From assembly GCA_029448655.1 (NCBI GenBank), contig JACCLO010000016.1, positions 186,001-250,000 on the forward strand: a DNA stretch of 64,000 nt, in the 5' to 3' direction. Position numbers and translations under genes: made by a program. The stretch comes from Wolfiporia cocos (lineage: Eukaryota > Basidiomycota > Agaricomycetes > Polyporales > Phaeolaceae). The notes beneath the pieces were generated by a model that saw only the letters and a list, made by a program, of their open reading frames with translations, was not told the DNA's origin and did no database searches. This document shows, piece after piece, positions 8,248-17,981 of the stretch (position 1 is the stretch's first letter; the number at the start of each line of letters is the position of its first letter).

Positions 8248-10160
8248 ATACGATCGTAGTAAAAATCCGAAGTATATTTTTTCTTTAAGAGCCGCTTCGG
8301 CGGCTCCGAGAGGGTGGACTGGTGAACGATAACACCAGTTGTGTCGGGGACGGTGTCCTTATCGGCGTCCGAGTCCGTGCCCGCGACCTCCTCGATATGC
8401 GCGCGGGTGAGCGTCCCCACGGTGGATGTGGTGGCGCTCTGCCCCTCGTCGTTGTCCTCCTCGTCCGTCTCATATCTCTCAATGATCCGAACGAAGCGGC
8501 GCTTTTTCCCGTCGTTAGCAGGTGCCGGCCTGCTCGACGTTGATGATGTGTTTGATGACGACCCGGCTGTCGTCTTGGGCGCTGAGGGGGCGGTTCCCTT
8601 CGGCTGGCCCTTCCACTTGCAATCGTTCCAGCCGGTCGTACAGTTGTCGCGACCGCACTGGGCGCACTTGTGGGGGGGAGAGACTAGTATCCTCTTCCCA
8701 TCCTTGAGTACGCGCCACGATGCATCGGGCCTAGCGTTGTCGGGCAACTTCCCCGTCTTCGCCTTGGTGTCCCCACCGCTGGCGGTCTTTGCAGATCCGC
8801 TGGTTTGGGACGTAGTGATAGTGGCGGCCTTCTTGCCGCCCGAGCTTCCCTCTGTCTTCTTCATCTCCTTCTTCCCGTCTTCGAAGATGCTCCCGGTAAT
8901 TGCGTCGGGGTACGCGTCCTTGTAGAACTCGATAGCCATATCGAGATATTTTTCCCACTCGGTGGGGGCGGGGTGCTTGATGATCTTCAACATCGAGAAG
9001 CCATCGCGTACCTTTTCGGGTAACGCGTCCTTCAGCTCCTCCAGCACCGTCGAGTTCTCGGACTTCGCCGCTTTGACAAGTTGGCGAAGTCGTTCCGCGT
9101 ACGTGAAAAAGTTGGCTTTCGCCTTCTTCTTCCCCTCGTCGCCGAAGTACCCTTTGATCTCTTTGCGGGCCACCTCCTGGTCCGTCTTCTTCCCGTAGAC
9201 GCGCTCCATGTCGTCTTCAAACTCCTTCCACGTTCCTAGGGACTTCGTTACGTCTACCGAGTCCCTAATCCTCTTTTCCTGATATTGGAATGCCGACCCT
9301 GATAGACGCTGCAGGGCTTCGACGATCTGCTCCCGCTCCTGGTAGATTTTCGCTACCGAGAAGTACATGATGCACTTCTGGAGCCATTCCTTCACCGGGA
9401 TCTTAGATCCATCGCCGGTGAAGGTCGGTGGGGGCGTCGCCTTGGGGCGGAGAGGCGCTACTCCAGCCGGAGTAGTGGTGGATGTGGAGGCGGCTGTCGT
9501 AGTGGCAGCGGCCTCGAGTTTGGCGAGACGATCGGCGAGATCGCGCGTGGTCGTGGACTCCAATTTTCGGAGTCTGGCAAGGGCAGAGTCGAGGTCGTCA
9601 CGGGTCGACTTGACCCGGTTTTCCGATGCTGCTAGGCGCGCCTCCAGGAACTTGGTGTACTGGCGGTGCTCGTCTGCCCTGTGAAGGACGAGACGTAGCC
9701 TGGAGTCGAGAGCGTATCGGAATCGACGAATTTCTTCGTCCGTGTATCTCGCCGCGACGTTGGCGTTCTCGTTCATGAAGTTGAGACATAATTGAAATGT
9801 CTGTCGGAGAGCAATATGCTCTCCTTCAGGGATGCCGTCATACGCGTCTTCGGCCACCTCGAATTCCTCCCTGACGGGTAGGACTTCCTGACTCTCAAAT
9901 TCTAAAGCCGTGTACTCGCCGAAAATCGGCGGTAACTGCTCGTTCCCGATTACGGGGCCCGAGAAGTGGGACGGCCAGAGCTCTGATGGGGGGAGTCTGG
10001 GGCGAGGAGCTGAGCGGGGAGCGGGCGTCCGTGGTGGGCGCGAGACGGGTGTGGGGGAGGTGGTTCGTTCCGGGGTGTGTACGGGTGTGTTGACCGCGGT
10101 ACGCGATCCGGAAGCTTCGGGTTGGGTGGTCTGCGACATTGCTAAAAACCTGGTGAGCAC
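8244..10160 (-). CDS. Element A Gag
   Basis: 638 residues as an open frame; a start at MSQTTQPEA (10139) is equally plausible. The N-terminal third is Pro/Thr-rich, followed by a probable coiled coil around ALARLRKLE, then a capsid-like helical domain (EWLQKCIMYF to EKYLDMAIEFYKDAYP) closely matched by element B Gag. Near the C-terminus is a Cys-rich CAQCGRDNC segment, a candidate zinc-binding element but not a textbook CCHC knuckle. It ends 174 nt downstream of ORF1 and overlaps pol in the -1 frame. Confidence 0.85.
   Translation of the reverse strand: MLTRFLAMSQTTQPEASGSRTAVNTPVHTPERTTSPTPVSRPPRTPAPRSAPRPRLPPSELWPSHFSGPVIGNEQLPPIFGEYTALEFESQEVLPVREEFEVAEDAYDGIPEGEHIALRQTFQLCLNFMNENANVAARYTDEEIRRFRYALDSRLRLVLHRADEHRQYTKFLEARLAASENRVKSTRDDLDSALARLRKLESTTTRDLADRLAKLEAAATTTAASTSTTTPAGVAPLRPKATPPPTFTGDGSKIPVKEWLQKCIMYFSVAKIYQEREQIVEALQRLSGSAFQYQEKRIRDSVDVTKSLGTWKEFEDDMERVYGKKTDQEVARKEIKGYFGDEGKKKAKANFFTYAERLRQLVKAAKSENSTVLEELKDALPEKVRDGFSMLKIIKHPAPTEWEKYLDMAIEFYKDAYPDAITGSIFEDGKKEMKKTEGSSGGKKAATITTSQTSGSAKTASGGDTKAKTGKLPDNARPDASWRVLKDGKRILVSPPHKCAQCGRDNCTTGWNDCKWKGQPKGTAPSAPKTTAGSSSNTSSTSSRPAPANDGKKRRFVRIIERYETDEEDNDEGQSATTSTVGTLTRAHIEEVAGTDSDADKDTVPDTTGVIVHQSTLSEPPKRLLKKKYTSDFYYDRM
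8262..8268 (-). promoter_or_regulatory. Putative -1 frameshift heptamer (GGATTTT), element A
   Basis: Read in gag phase as G GAT TTT, six codons (TAC TAC GAT CGT ATG TGA) before the gag stop. Slipping back one base gives GGA TTT TTA and enters the pol frame, open from here to 3862. The same arrangement recurs in B and C. Confidence 0.6.
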
Positions 10161-10333
10161 TTGTTTGATAAAGCGCGGGAAACCCTGTTAAAAGGAGGAG
10201 AATCGAGCAAAAAATACGTAATTACTAAAAATTATCTACTGCCATGTGTTGTGCCTTTCTTGAGCGCGAGCTTGAAGTCACACGATAAGAAGTGTTGTAA
10301 AGCAAGACCCCTTCTCAGGTGGTCTGCGAGGGT

Positions 10334-11236
10334 TTACATTTGGTGGACTGGGAACCATACATTGAGGGCGTTGAGACCCCGTATAATATGTTGTATGTAT
10401 TCCCTATCTACGCTAGGATACCCAGTCATGAAGTTCCCTATGAGCTTGCAGTTCTTAACCAACAAGCGCATCTGCTTGTTGTCGATCCGATCCATAAGGA
10501 CCGCCTCGATGAAACCCTTGCATACCGTCTGCAGGTCCCTTATGAGGTTAGTTACCTCGTATGTGGGGTGACCGTTGCAGAGGTCGGCGTTGGCTACGAT
10601 GCATGTATACACCGGGGAGAGCACTTTCGCGGTCTCTAGTAGCGTGGGTATCACCTTGGCACCCCAATCGAACTTCTTCTCCGTGCAGGAGATGTCAAAG
10701 ACATTGAAGTCGCGCGGGATGTCGTAGAGGCGTCTTTCTGCCCACTCGGCCCGCGGCAGGCGGACGAGGTCGACGATCTTCTGGAGTTCGTCGGGCGTGA
10801 GGACGCGGTTCATAAGTGACTGATCGGGGGGCGGAGGCGCGCGTTGGGCGCGGGAAGCGGCGTCGGCCTCAACATGGCGAGCTACTTCGGCTTCTTCCTC
10901 TAAACGTCGCTCGCGGGCGCGCTTAGCAGAAAGGGCCGCGTACTCTCGCATGGCCTTGGCTTCTTCCTCCGCGATCTGCTGGTTCCTTGTTTTGATGGCT
11001 ACGGGGCCGAGGCGAGGCCCGTGGTACTTGGGCTTCCGGATGAGGTCTTCGACCTCCTTTCGGCTCTTGGACGGGATGTCCCAGAGCTCCGGTTTGCCGT
11101 TGGCCGCGTTGGTAACGACCATCTTATCCGGCATCTTGCCGGTGTCACCCTTCTGCTTCTGCTTCTTGACGATCGGGCCGGCTCTCAGGCGAGCCTCGAC
11201 CATCTTGATGGACTTCTCTTGTCGCTCGGCAGGCAT
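10334..11236 (-). CDS. Element A ORF1, conserved protein upstream of gag
   Basis: About 300 residues from MPAERQEKS; the open frame continues to 11359. I do not recognise the family. A basic, Lys/Arg-rich N-terminus is followed by a long charged helix (EEEAKAMREYAALSAKRARE), a PPPP segment, and a C-terminal domain. The C-terminal domain shares AEW-x-E-x-R, then PRD, then CTEKK-x-DW with the protein in the same place in element B (25504-26319). There is no protease, RT or zinc-finger signature. Position directly after the leader makes it the first ORF of the genomic RNA. Conservation across two diverged families argues that it is a functional retroelement gene. Confidence 0.75.
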   Translation of the reverse strand: MPAERQEKSIKMVEARLRAGPIVKKQKQKGDTGKMPDKMVVTNAANGKPELWDIPSKSRKEVEDLIRKPKYHGPRLGPVAIKTRNQQIAEEEAKAMREYAALSAKRARERRLEEEAEVARHVEADAASRAQRAPPPPDQSLMNRVLTPDELQKIVDLVRLPRAEWAERRLYDIPRDFNVFDISCTEKKFDWGAKVIPTLLETAKVLSPVYTCIVANADLCNGHPTYEVTNLIRDLQTVCKGFIEAVLMDRIDNKQMRLLVKNCKLIGNFMTGYPSVDREYIQHIIRGLNALNVWFPVHQM

Positions 11237-11839
11237 GGCTGTGTAACTACGTGAGAAAGCTGTACTACAACTATGTAAAAAAGTCCGGGAACGGCCGTTC
11301 TTGATGCGGTAAGGTGTCATGTCGGTGTGTCGACGACGGCGTGCATTTCTCTCATACACGACCGGAGTGGAGGATACAACGGGTCCCGCTTCCCTTGCGG
11401 TCCCGGTAACAGGCCAGATTAGGGTATTACACCCATGGTGGCTAGCCGCAGCGCTCCCAAACGTCCACCGCAGGCAAGCTAGCCGCCGCTAAGAAGCGGT
11501 GACCGGGAGATCCCGTTAAGGTTCAATCCCATGTGGTCATTAGGCCGGCAAGCCGGGTTTTAGTCTGGTTCCCGAAGGAACGAGGCTGTGTCCTTACGTC
11601 TGGACAATAAACGTGTTACTAAGTAACGGGGATAGGTCTGGGGCATCGCCCATGTCTAATCCACCGCCGCCGTTCACATTAACGGCCCTTTGCAGGTGCC
11701 GCTAATAACCTATTGAATGGCTGGTCGTCGCCATGTATCCCCCAGATCCCAATACAAAAAATACCTGTAAAGGGAAGACACCAAACCGCCGGCCTAGAAA
11801 CACAAATCCCCAGGGCCAAAAGGCCGGGGGGCGATAAAA
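11237..11839 (-). other. 5' leader of element A
   Basis: About 600 nt between the PBS and the probable ORF1 start, with no convincing gene. It contains GGTATTACACCC, also found in the element B leader. A packaging or translation-control role would be usual for this position but is not shown. Confidence 0.4.
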
Positions 11840-11850
11840 AGAATAGTTCT
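11840..11850 (-). promoter_or_regulatory. Self-complementary primer-binding site of element A
   Basis: AGAACTATTCT in element orientation begins two bases after the 5' LTR. It is perfectly complementary over 11 nt to LTR sequence at 11960-11970, which would be the 5' end of the RNA (34 nt downstream of the TATA box). No tRNA-type TGG start is present. Confidence 0.75.
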
Positions 11851-11997
11851 AATGACGCAGACACTCACTAAGACTGAATATAAGTTGAGGGGCGGTGTCG
11901 ATAGTGGTGAGAGGTATAAGTCAAGCAGTTGGTAAGTGACAACTAGTCGATTGTCGAGGAGAACTATTCTGAGTCTACAACGTACTCAGAGGCCAGC

Positions 11998-12004
11998 TTA
12001 TATA
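11998..12004 (-). promoter_or_regulatory. TATA box of the element A LTR
   Basis: TATATAA in element orientation, 34 nt upstream of the predicted RNA start (11970) that pairs with the PBS. Confidence 0.65.
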
Positions 12005-12257
12005 CATGAAGGGTGAGACCCATAACACCGTAGGTAAGACTAGAGATACCGCAGGGCGTAGGGTTATGTACCGGTAATGGTACGACCCGAAGCTTGTGAT
12101 AGTTCCTAAGGTCGCTGACTGAGCGTAAGGCTACAGCATGTGACGTGGGTTGGGCCGCTGACTGAGCGAGAGGCAGCGGCAGGTGACGCGAGTCACTAGA
12201 AAGCCATGTGACGTGTGGCAACGTATGTTGTGAACTCTTTGTAGGGTCACGTGCAGG

Positions 12258-12362
12258 AAAGATAAGATGTGTCTACAGATAAGACGAGGCGCCGTGATAG
12301 GCACTGAGCTAACGTGCACAAGAGATAAGATAAGAGTTATCTACGAGAGTGAGATAAGGGTG
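12258..12362. promoter_or_regulatory. GATA-motif cluster in element A U3
   Basis: About five GATAAG copies plus one TTATCT lie within about 105 bp, next to TCACGTG. Fungal GATA factors (nitrogen, iron or light regulators) bind HGATAR motifs, so this is a plausible enhancer; activity is inferred only. Confidence 0.4.
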
Positions 12363-12454
12363 AGACATAACGTGACACGGAAAGCGAGTAGAACGAGCTG
12401 TAGAAAATCAGAGAAAATAGGGAAAAATAGGGAAAAATAAGAGAAACCGTGACA

Positions 12455-12978
12455 CTCTGAGTCTCGGCAGGCAGTGGAAATAATACTCTATCGCGTTCCA
12501 TAAAATCAAACGGCCTTGCAACTCGGCGTCGCTCGTCGGTGGTGAAAAAGCGGGCAGGTTGTGGCACATATTCGGGTCGATTGGGAGTAGTGTGCTCGCA
12601 ATCCTCGAAGTCGTTGAGTGCGTGTTGTAGTTGGGCCGTCGTGGTGGCGGCCAATCGGTCGATAAATCTGTCGGTGAGTAACTCGAGTCCCTCCCTCTGT
12701 GCCCGGATCTGCCCCTCCATTTGGACGAGGTCCTCGGTGATGTTCTGGTACGGGCTGTAGACGTGGGTGAGGTCCTGCGTGATGTCGAAGAGGTCCGTCC
12801 AGCCATCGGTTCGGCCAACAAAAGGTCCCTCGGCCCTGTACCAAAGCAGGGCGTGTCTAATCTGCAGGTGCTGGGGGGAGTACCTCCGTGGAGGCGTACC
12901 TCTCGGTCGTCCTTCTCGACGGCCTGCGTCGTCGGGGATCGTGGTGCGGCTGGGAAGCTGGTGGCGAGTCATCGACAT
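12455..12978 (-). CDS. Element D ORF3, proximal half
   Basis: Starts MSMTRHQLP at 12978 and runs 173 codons to the A insertion point. The start codon overlaps the end of the pol frame (ATGTCGATGA: pol TGA lies inside the ORF3 start region). It is rich in Arg and Thr, with a helical stretch (EDLVQMEGQIRAQREGLELL). It continues in frame into 3178-2636 once element A is removed. Confidence 0.6.
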
Positions 12979-14322
12979 ACTATTACTGTTCGATTTTCGA
13001 GTGTTGGGGTTGTCCTGACTCGCGTTCTGTGGTAGTCTTTTATCAATTCTCTGGAGTGCTCCAAGTTCCCCTCATCTTCCCATGAGTTGTCGGCCGTGGC
13101 ATAGCCCTTCCACTTGACAAAGTATTGGTGCTTCTTTCCTCGCCATCTGTCAGCCAAGATGGCTTCGACTTCGTACTCTTCTTGTCCCTTGATGATATCA
13201 GGTGGCGGCCGCAGATAATTGGGTCCGTGCACCCCTGTTTCCTTGAATGGCTTCAGTAATGCGGCGTGGAAGACAGGGTGGATTCTCCAGCTTGTCGGTA
13301 GTTGTAACCGATAGGTCGTGGGTCCCATCTTTTCCATGATGGTGAAGGGTCCTTCCCTTTTTGGTGCTAGCTTGTTTGATTCGTAGGGTATTGTCAAGTT
13401 CTTTGCATCAAGCCAGACCTTGTCCCCTTTCTCAAGCTTAGGTAGCTCCCTGAGGAAACGTCCCGCCATTCTTTTCTGGGCTAGTTCATGTGCGATGAAT
13501 GCCATCTTTCGCGCCTTTTTGATTTTCTTGATCCTATCAACTGCTGCCGGGACGTTCCCTACTCTGTCATAGTCTGGGAATCCTCTCGGGATATAACCTA
13601 AGATGATTTCAAGTGGCGCGGATTGGTTTTCGGTTTCGTCTGGTGTTGTGCGCAAATTCGACGTCCGGTAGTCGTTGTACCCATTGAAAAGGGTCGTTCA
13701 TGCAATAGATGCGAAGGTATACTTCGATCTGTTGGTTCATCCTTTCCGTTTGTCCGTCTGTCTGTGGGTGATACGCCATACTCATTGCTGATTCTGTTCC
13801 CTGCAATCTGCATAACTCTTTGAAGAGTTTTGATGCGAATTGCAGCCCCCTATCCGAGATGATCTTTCGGGGAATGCCATATTGCGGGTATATCTTCCGG
13901 TGGAATATTTCTGCGGCTCCTTCGCTCGTAATCGTTTTGTCGCATGGGGTGAGAGAGATTGCCTTGGATAGTCCATGGTCGACGATCACCATCATTGAAT
14001 CGTACCTTCCGACTTTCGGCAGATCGGTGACAAAGTCGACCGAGCACTGTGAAAACGGAAGAGCGTCTTCTCGCGTCGGTATCGGTTGTAGCGGGGGTTT
14101 CATCGGGTTCCAATCAGGTTTCATCTGTTGACAGATTGCACAACCCCGAACATATTCCGCTATCGTTGTTCCCATGTTGGGCCACCAGAAATGGGTCTTG
14201 ACCTTTATTGTCGTGCCCCAGATCCCAGGGTGTCCAGCTGGGATCGAATCATGATATTTGGAGATGACGTCCCGCCGGAGACCCTCGTCTTTCGGCACGT
14301 ATATCCTATCTTTGTAGAGCAA
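12969..14322 (-). pseudogene. Element D pol remnant: integrase and chromodomain
   Basis: The first open segment (14322-13609) carries the integrase zinc-binding region (HDSIPAGHPG ... CAICQQ) and the D-D-E core (VDFVTD, SDRGLQF, TERMNQ). The second (13655-12969) carries the SH3-like tail and a chromodomain (EEYEVEAILADRW ... NSWEDEGNLEHS). The two frames overlap through a one-base A insertion relative to element C. Everything upstream of the integrase is missing. Confidence 0.85.
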
Positions 14323-14323
14323 A

Positions 14324-15028
14324 TGTTACGGTTATTTTGATTTTTCAAATATCGACAGAACTCACCACTGGGCGAATACGATACAGGGACTTGTTGCGCA
14401 ACCAGCCCTGGCTACTCGTGATCTTACTGGGCGCATCCCCAGTTGTACTAGTCTATAGGGCTCGTTTCATCTTTGGCAGATCCAACCCTGCCACCGTTTC
14501 ATGTTTGTCGATTATTAGCTGATAGATGGCGTTCAACCGCCATCATTCCTATCTATCGTCTCAGATATATCACTCCATACTTATCAAACGTTTGGGACTA
14601 TAGCATAGATAGTATCGGTGGCATCTGGGACAGACTTGACCCCTAAAACCTAGCGTAGTATAAAAACTCATGTACCTACCGTCGAGGCTCTTCAGCTCGA
14701 CCTTGTTGTATAAACAAGAAGTCTTATACTCATTCTCAAACGTAGGAAACTACGCTCAGTATTTCTCACTCGAGCAATCGAACAACTAAGTCCTCGAAGT
14801 GCACACTGACTTCTCGGACTTAGGCGAGTCTTATATTCTATTCAACTCGCACTTAAACAGATTATATCCTCTAACGCGCATTGGATATTAACCGATCTCC
14901 TAAGGACTTCACTTAGGACCCGAAGGCATCTAACGAGTATTTGCCTTGCATACGGCGATGTGCCTACATGCAGAAGAACGATCTATATTCGCGACTCGAA
15001 TATACGAATGGGTATTCGACCCGTAACA
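14324..15028 (+). repeat. 5' LTR of element C
   Basis: 705 bp, TGTTACGG ... CCGTAACA. Inferred U3 14324-14693, with R starting at 14694. Confidence 0.93.
14659..14665 (+). promoter_or_regulatory. TATA box of the element C LTR
   Basis: TATAAAA, 35 nt upstream of the 11-nt block (14694-14704) complementary to the PBS, which marks the likely RNA 5' end. Confidence 0.65.
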
Positions 15029-15029
15029 G

Positions 15030-15040
15030 AAGGTCGAGCT
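15030..15040 (+). promoter_or_regulatory. Self-complementary primer-binding site of element C
   Basis: AAGGTCGAGCT starts one base after the LTR and is the exact complement of AGCTCGACCTT at 14694-14704. This is the geometry of Tf1-like self-priming. Confidence 0.75.
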
Positions 15041-15059
15041 TATCACCCCCTCACCTATC

Positions 15060-16922
15060 ATGGTGCAAGGGCACATGATATTTGGACCAGAATTCCCAGC
15101 ACGACTGATTGAACTCTTGCCCGAGGACATTCAGGGAGTCTACAGACTCAACCGATACAAGTGGACTGACACCATTGGAGCCTTCCGTAACCGCGGAGGA
15201 ATTGTTGTCGTCCCCAGAGAAGATAGGGCATCGAAGTGGGTACAAGTATACCCCTCCGCAGGAACGACCACTTGGGAAATAACGCGTGAAGCGTTCGAAC
15301 GATTCGGAGAAATCCCTCCGATGTCAACCGCGACGTTGACCGAAAACGAAACCGAAACCATCAACAGAACCTCCGATGCCGATGGAAATACGAATCAGCC
15401 TTCAGGCGCCACAGGAATGGCAGGAATTGAGCGCATCGGAGATGATGGGAGAAATCCTGGAAACCTTACAGGAACAGATAACAGCCAGACCGGAGGACAG
15501 GACCCTCCAGGATTTGTATCTGCTTTTGCACAGAGTGGGATTGGGCCTATGGCTGGAGGAACAGACCTCTTTGGAAACCCCCCACAGAACGCACCCGGAA
15601 TGGGTAGCGGAGGAAATCCGTCTTGGATTAGCCCAAGCGGAGGAATGGGAACGACAAACCCAGGAACATGGCCTTCAGGCCTATTTGGACGAACCTCCGC
15701 AGGTACAAGCGGAGGAGGACTGGGAGGAACCTTCGGACTCGGAGGAGGGAATGCCCCCCCTCCTGGAGGATTTGGAGGAGGAACCCCCGCGAACCCCGGA
15801 GGAGGAAACCCTGGAGGGAACCCAGGGAACCCCGGAGGAAACCCAGGAAACCTGGGTGGAGGATACCCGGGAGGAGGAGGACCCCCAGGGGGGCCTCCAC
15901 CACCGAATGCGCCGCAGCCTCAACCTCCGGCGCCGAACCCGTACTACCGACCCCCAATGATAAAGATCAATCCCCCAGACGTATTCGACGGGGAACGATC
16001 CGACATGCAGAACTTCATAAACCAGTGCAATTCCTGGTTTATGATGTACGAAACGTCATTCCAGAACGACGTTCAGAGAGTGATCTTTATCCTCTCTTAT
16101 ATTTCGAACAAGGGGAAAACGGGCCAATGGAAACAGAATTATCACCGGGTTTATACGAACCCCCAGACGAAACGATTCTTCCCGCCTAGTCTTGCACAGT
16201 TTGATGCAGACTTCCAGAAAGCCTTCGGAGCCATCGAAGGGGTACAAAAGGCGCGGAAGAAAATCCTGGACGTAACCCAGGACAGGAAGGACATCGATGA
16301 TTATATCACCGAGTTCAACAACTTGGCCGGGAAGGCCCAGTACGATCGATACAGCGCGGACGGAAACGCGTTGCTCATAACCCTCTTCGAGAAAGGGTTA
16401 CCTGAACATACGACCCGATACATCATCGGCGTTCGGCCGCTACCAGCGACCATTGATGAATGGCAGTCCGCTGCCTCGTACTATGAAAATACGTACAAGA
16501 TATTCTTGAAACGGGATAAACCGTTTGTCAAGAAAAAGGCTTGGCAAGCCTCGAACCAGAATAACGGACGCACTAGTGCTCCACAGACAACCACACCGAA
16601 AGATCCGAATGCGATGGATGTAGATCGAATGACCACCCAGGAAAGGGACGATCACATCAAGAAGGGAAAATGTTTCACCTGTCATCAGCCAGGGCATATG
16701 TCGCGAGACTGCCCGAAGAGGCCAAGGAAGCCAGCCCGCCCTAGGCGGACCACTTGAAAAACCGAGGAAGAAGAAGCTGAGCAAGAAGCTCGCATCGAAG
16801 AAGTCTCAGAAGAAGAGACTGAATACATCACCGCGAACAGAGCGGTCACAGCAATTAGGGCCCTGAAAGCCAAGAACCCCGAGCTCCTAGCACGGCTCAT
16901 CGAAGAACAGGATTTTGCCTAG
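15060..16922 (+). CDS. Element C Gag (one in-frame TGA)
   Basis: The open frame runs 565 codons to a TGA at 16755-16757 and then stays open for 54 more codons to TAG at 16920-16922, so the first stop is taken as a mutation. The N-terminus is followed by a long Gly/Pro/Asn-rich stretch (about residues 150-300), a capsid-like helical domain, a classical zinc knuckle CFTCHQPGHMSRDC and a Glu-rich tail (KTEEEEAEQEARIEE). The Gly-rich linker is unlike the A and B Gags. ATG at 15060 follows the PBS by 19 nt. Confidence 0.85.
16910..16916 (+). promoter_or_regulatory. Putative -1 frameshift heptamer (GGATTTT), element C
   Basis: Read in gag phase as G GAT TTT GCC TAG, just ahead of the restored gag stop. 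The -1 frame (GGA TTT TGC CTA GGA) is open into the protease, whose ORF would otherwise have no start until 17012. Confidence 0.6.
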
Positions 16923-17981
16923 GAGGGAAGCCCACGGTCTTACCCTCCGAGAAAGCAGCGCATGTAATTACCTCGTTTGAGAAGAATCAATCCCTCTTCA
17001 TCCCGGTAATCATGACGCTGGCAAAACCCGTGAAGTGCAATGCACTAATCGACTCAGGAGCAATGTCAAACCTGATCCACAGCAGAGTGGTAGAAAAATA
17101 CAAGGTGCCCACGCAACCCCTGAAGAACCCGATCATCGTCAAAAATGTTGACGGAACAGAAAACAAAGATGGGCGAATAGACCGAGAAGCCACCATACTA
17201 CTACGATATCCGAAGACCCAGAAAACGCGAAAAGTCCGATTTCTGGTAGGATCAATCGGAACAGAGAATATGATTCTAGGGTACGGATGGCTAAAAGACG
17301 AAAACCCCACAATCGACTGGAAGGACCAAACAGCCGATGTACGATCAATACTAGGGGCAGAAGAAAAGAAACAGGAAGCCACGATCCGAATGGATACGGT
17401 AGAGATGGTAGTTGCCCCAGAAGGGAAAATTCCAACAAGAGGGACCCAAGAAGCTGCAGGGTATGACCTTTACGCCGCAGAAGAAACCGAGATTCCCGCC
17501 GGAGGGTGGAAACTCGTCTCCATAGGAGTAAAAATGAAGATCCCGAAGGGATCGTATGGAAGGCTGGCCGGACGATCAGGCAACACCCTCAGACACGGAT
17601 TGGTAGTACAAGCCGGAGTCATAGACTCGGACTACCGAGGAGACGTCGGAGCCATCATCTTCAACTACTCAGACAAAGCACATAGAATTATCCCGGGCAT
17701 GCGAATAGCCCAGATAATTTTCGAACGGCACCTCACCCCCGACATTATAGAGGTCGAAGACCTAGATGAAACAGAACGAGGGGAGAAAGGGTTTGGATCC
17801 ACGGACCAGCCAGAAGAAATAGCGCAGCGGCTGTATACTCCCGAGGAGTACGAAGTGATCCGACGCTTCGCAAAAGATAACCCTAGGATCATAGGAAAGA
17901 AAGGGGAGACGCGAAAGAAGTTCCGAACAAAGATACAAATCATCAACGCTGTCAGGAAAGCGCTGACGAAATCCCAGGAAT
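16913..17981 (+). CDS. Element C pol, first part: protease and dUTPase
   Basis: Open in the -1 frame relative to gag; the first ATG in this frame is 17012. It contains an aspartic protease (CNALIDSGAM, then LILGYGWLKDENP-type flap region) followed at once by a trimeric dUTPase. The dUTPase motifs are AAGYDLYAA, YGRLAGRSGNT, GVIDSDYRGDV, GMRIAQII and RGEKGFGSTD. Here dUTPase lies between protease and RT, unlike A and B, where it ends Pol. The frame is cut at 17981 by element B. Codon CAG GAA T joins TT GCA CAG at 27644 once B and one GGAAT are removed. Confidence 0.88.

Larger units (their letters stand above)
3179..12454 (-). mobile_element. Element A: full-length Ty3/gypsy chromovirus with 5' ORF1 and C-terminal dUTPase
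   Basis: 9,276 bp, minus strand. The LTRs (3179-3780 and 11853-12454) are each 602 bp and differ at about two positions by eye, so the insertion is recent. A perfect 5-bp target duplication CTCTG flanks it. Internal order from the 5' LTR: self-complementary PBS, about 600-nt leader, ORF1, gag, pol (PR-RT-RNase H-IN-chromodomain-dUTPase), polypurine tract, 3' LTR. No stop interrupts gag or pol, so this copy looks coding-competent. It is inserted in ORF3 of element D. Confidence 0.95.
11853..12454 (-). repeat. 5' LTR of element A
   Basis: 602 bp; near-identical to 3179-3780. Inferred U3 is 12454-11971, with R beginning at 11970. It is followed by CTCTG, the target duplication. Confidence 0.95.
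1874..14323 (-). mobile_element. Element D: 5'-truncated Ty3/gypsy chromovirus, interrupted by element A
   Basis: A minus-strand relative of element C, about 95% alike by eye. It keeps integrase, chromodomain, ORF3 and the 3' LTR (1874-2581). Gag, protease, RT and the 5' LTR are missing: sequence stops inside the pre-integrase region at 14323, exactly where the 5' LTR of C begins. Element A (3179-12454) has inserted into its ORF3, duplicating CTCTG (3174-3178 and 12455-12459). Removing A and one duplicate restores an open ORF3. D has a one-base insertion between integrase core and chromodomain, so it is not functional. Confidence 0.9.

Noticed and set aside
8322..8925. Plus-strand frames opposite gag of element A
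   Set aside because: Antisense shadows of GC-rich gag codons without motifs or start context.
12337..12978. D ORF3 appearing to end in a hydrophobic tail (FPYFSLFSLIFYSSFYSL), which could be read as a membrane anchor
   Set aside because: The tail is encoded by the A-rich LTR end of element A, downstream of the insertion point, and is not part of the native protein.
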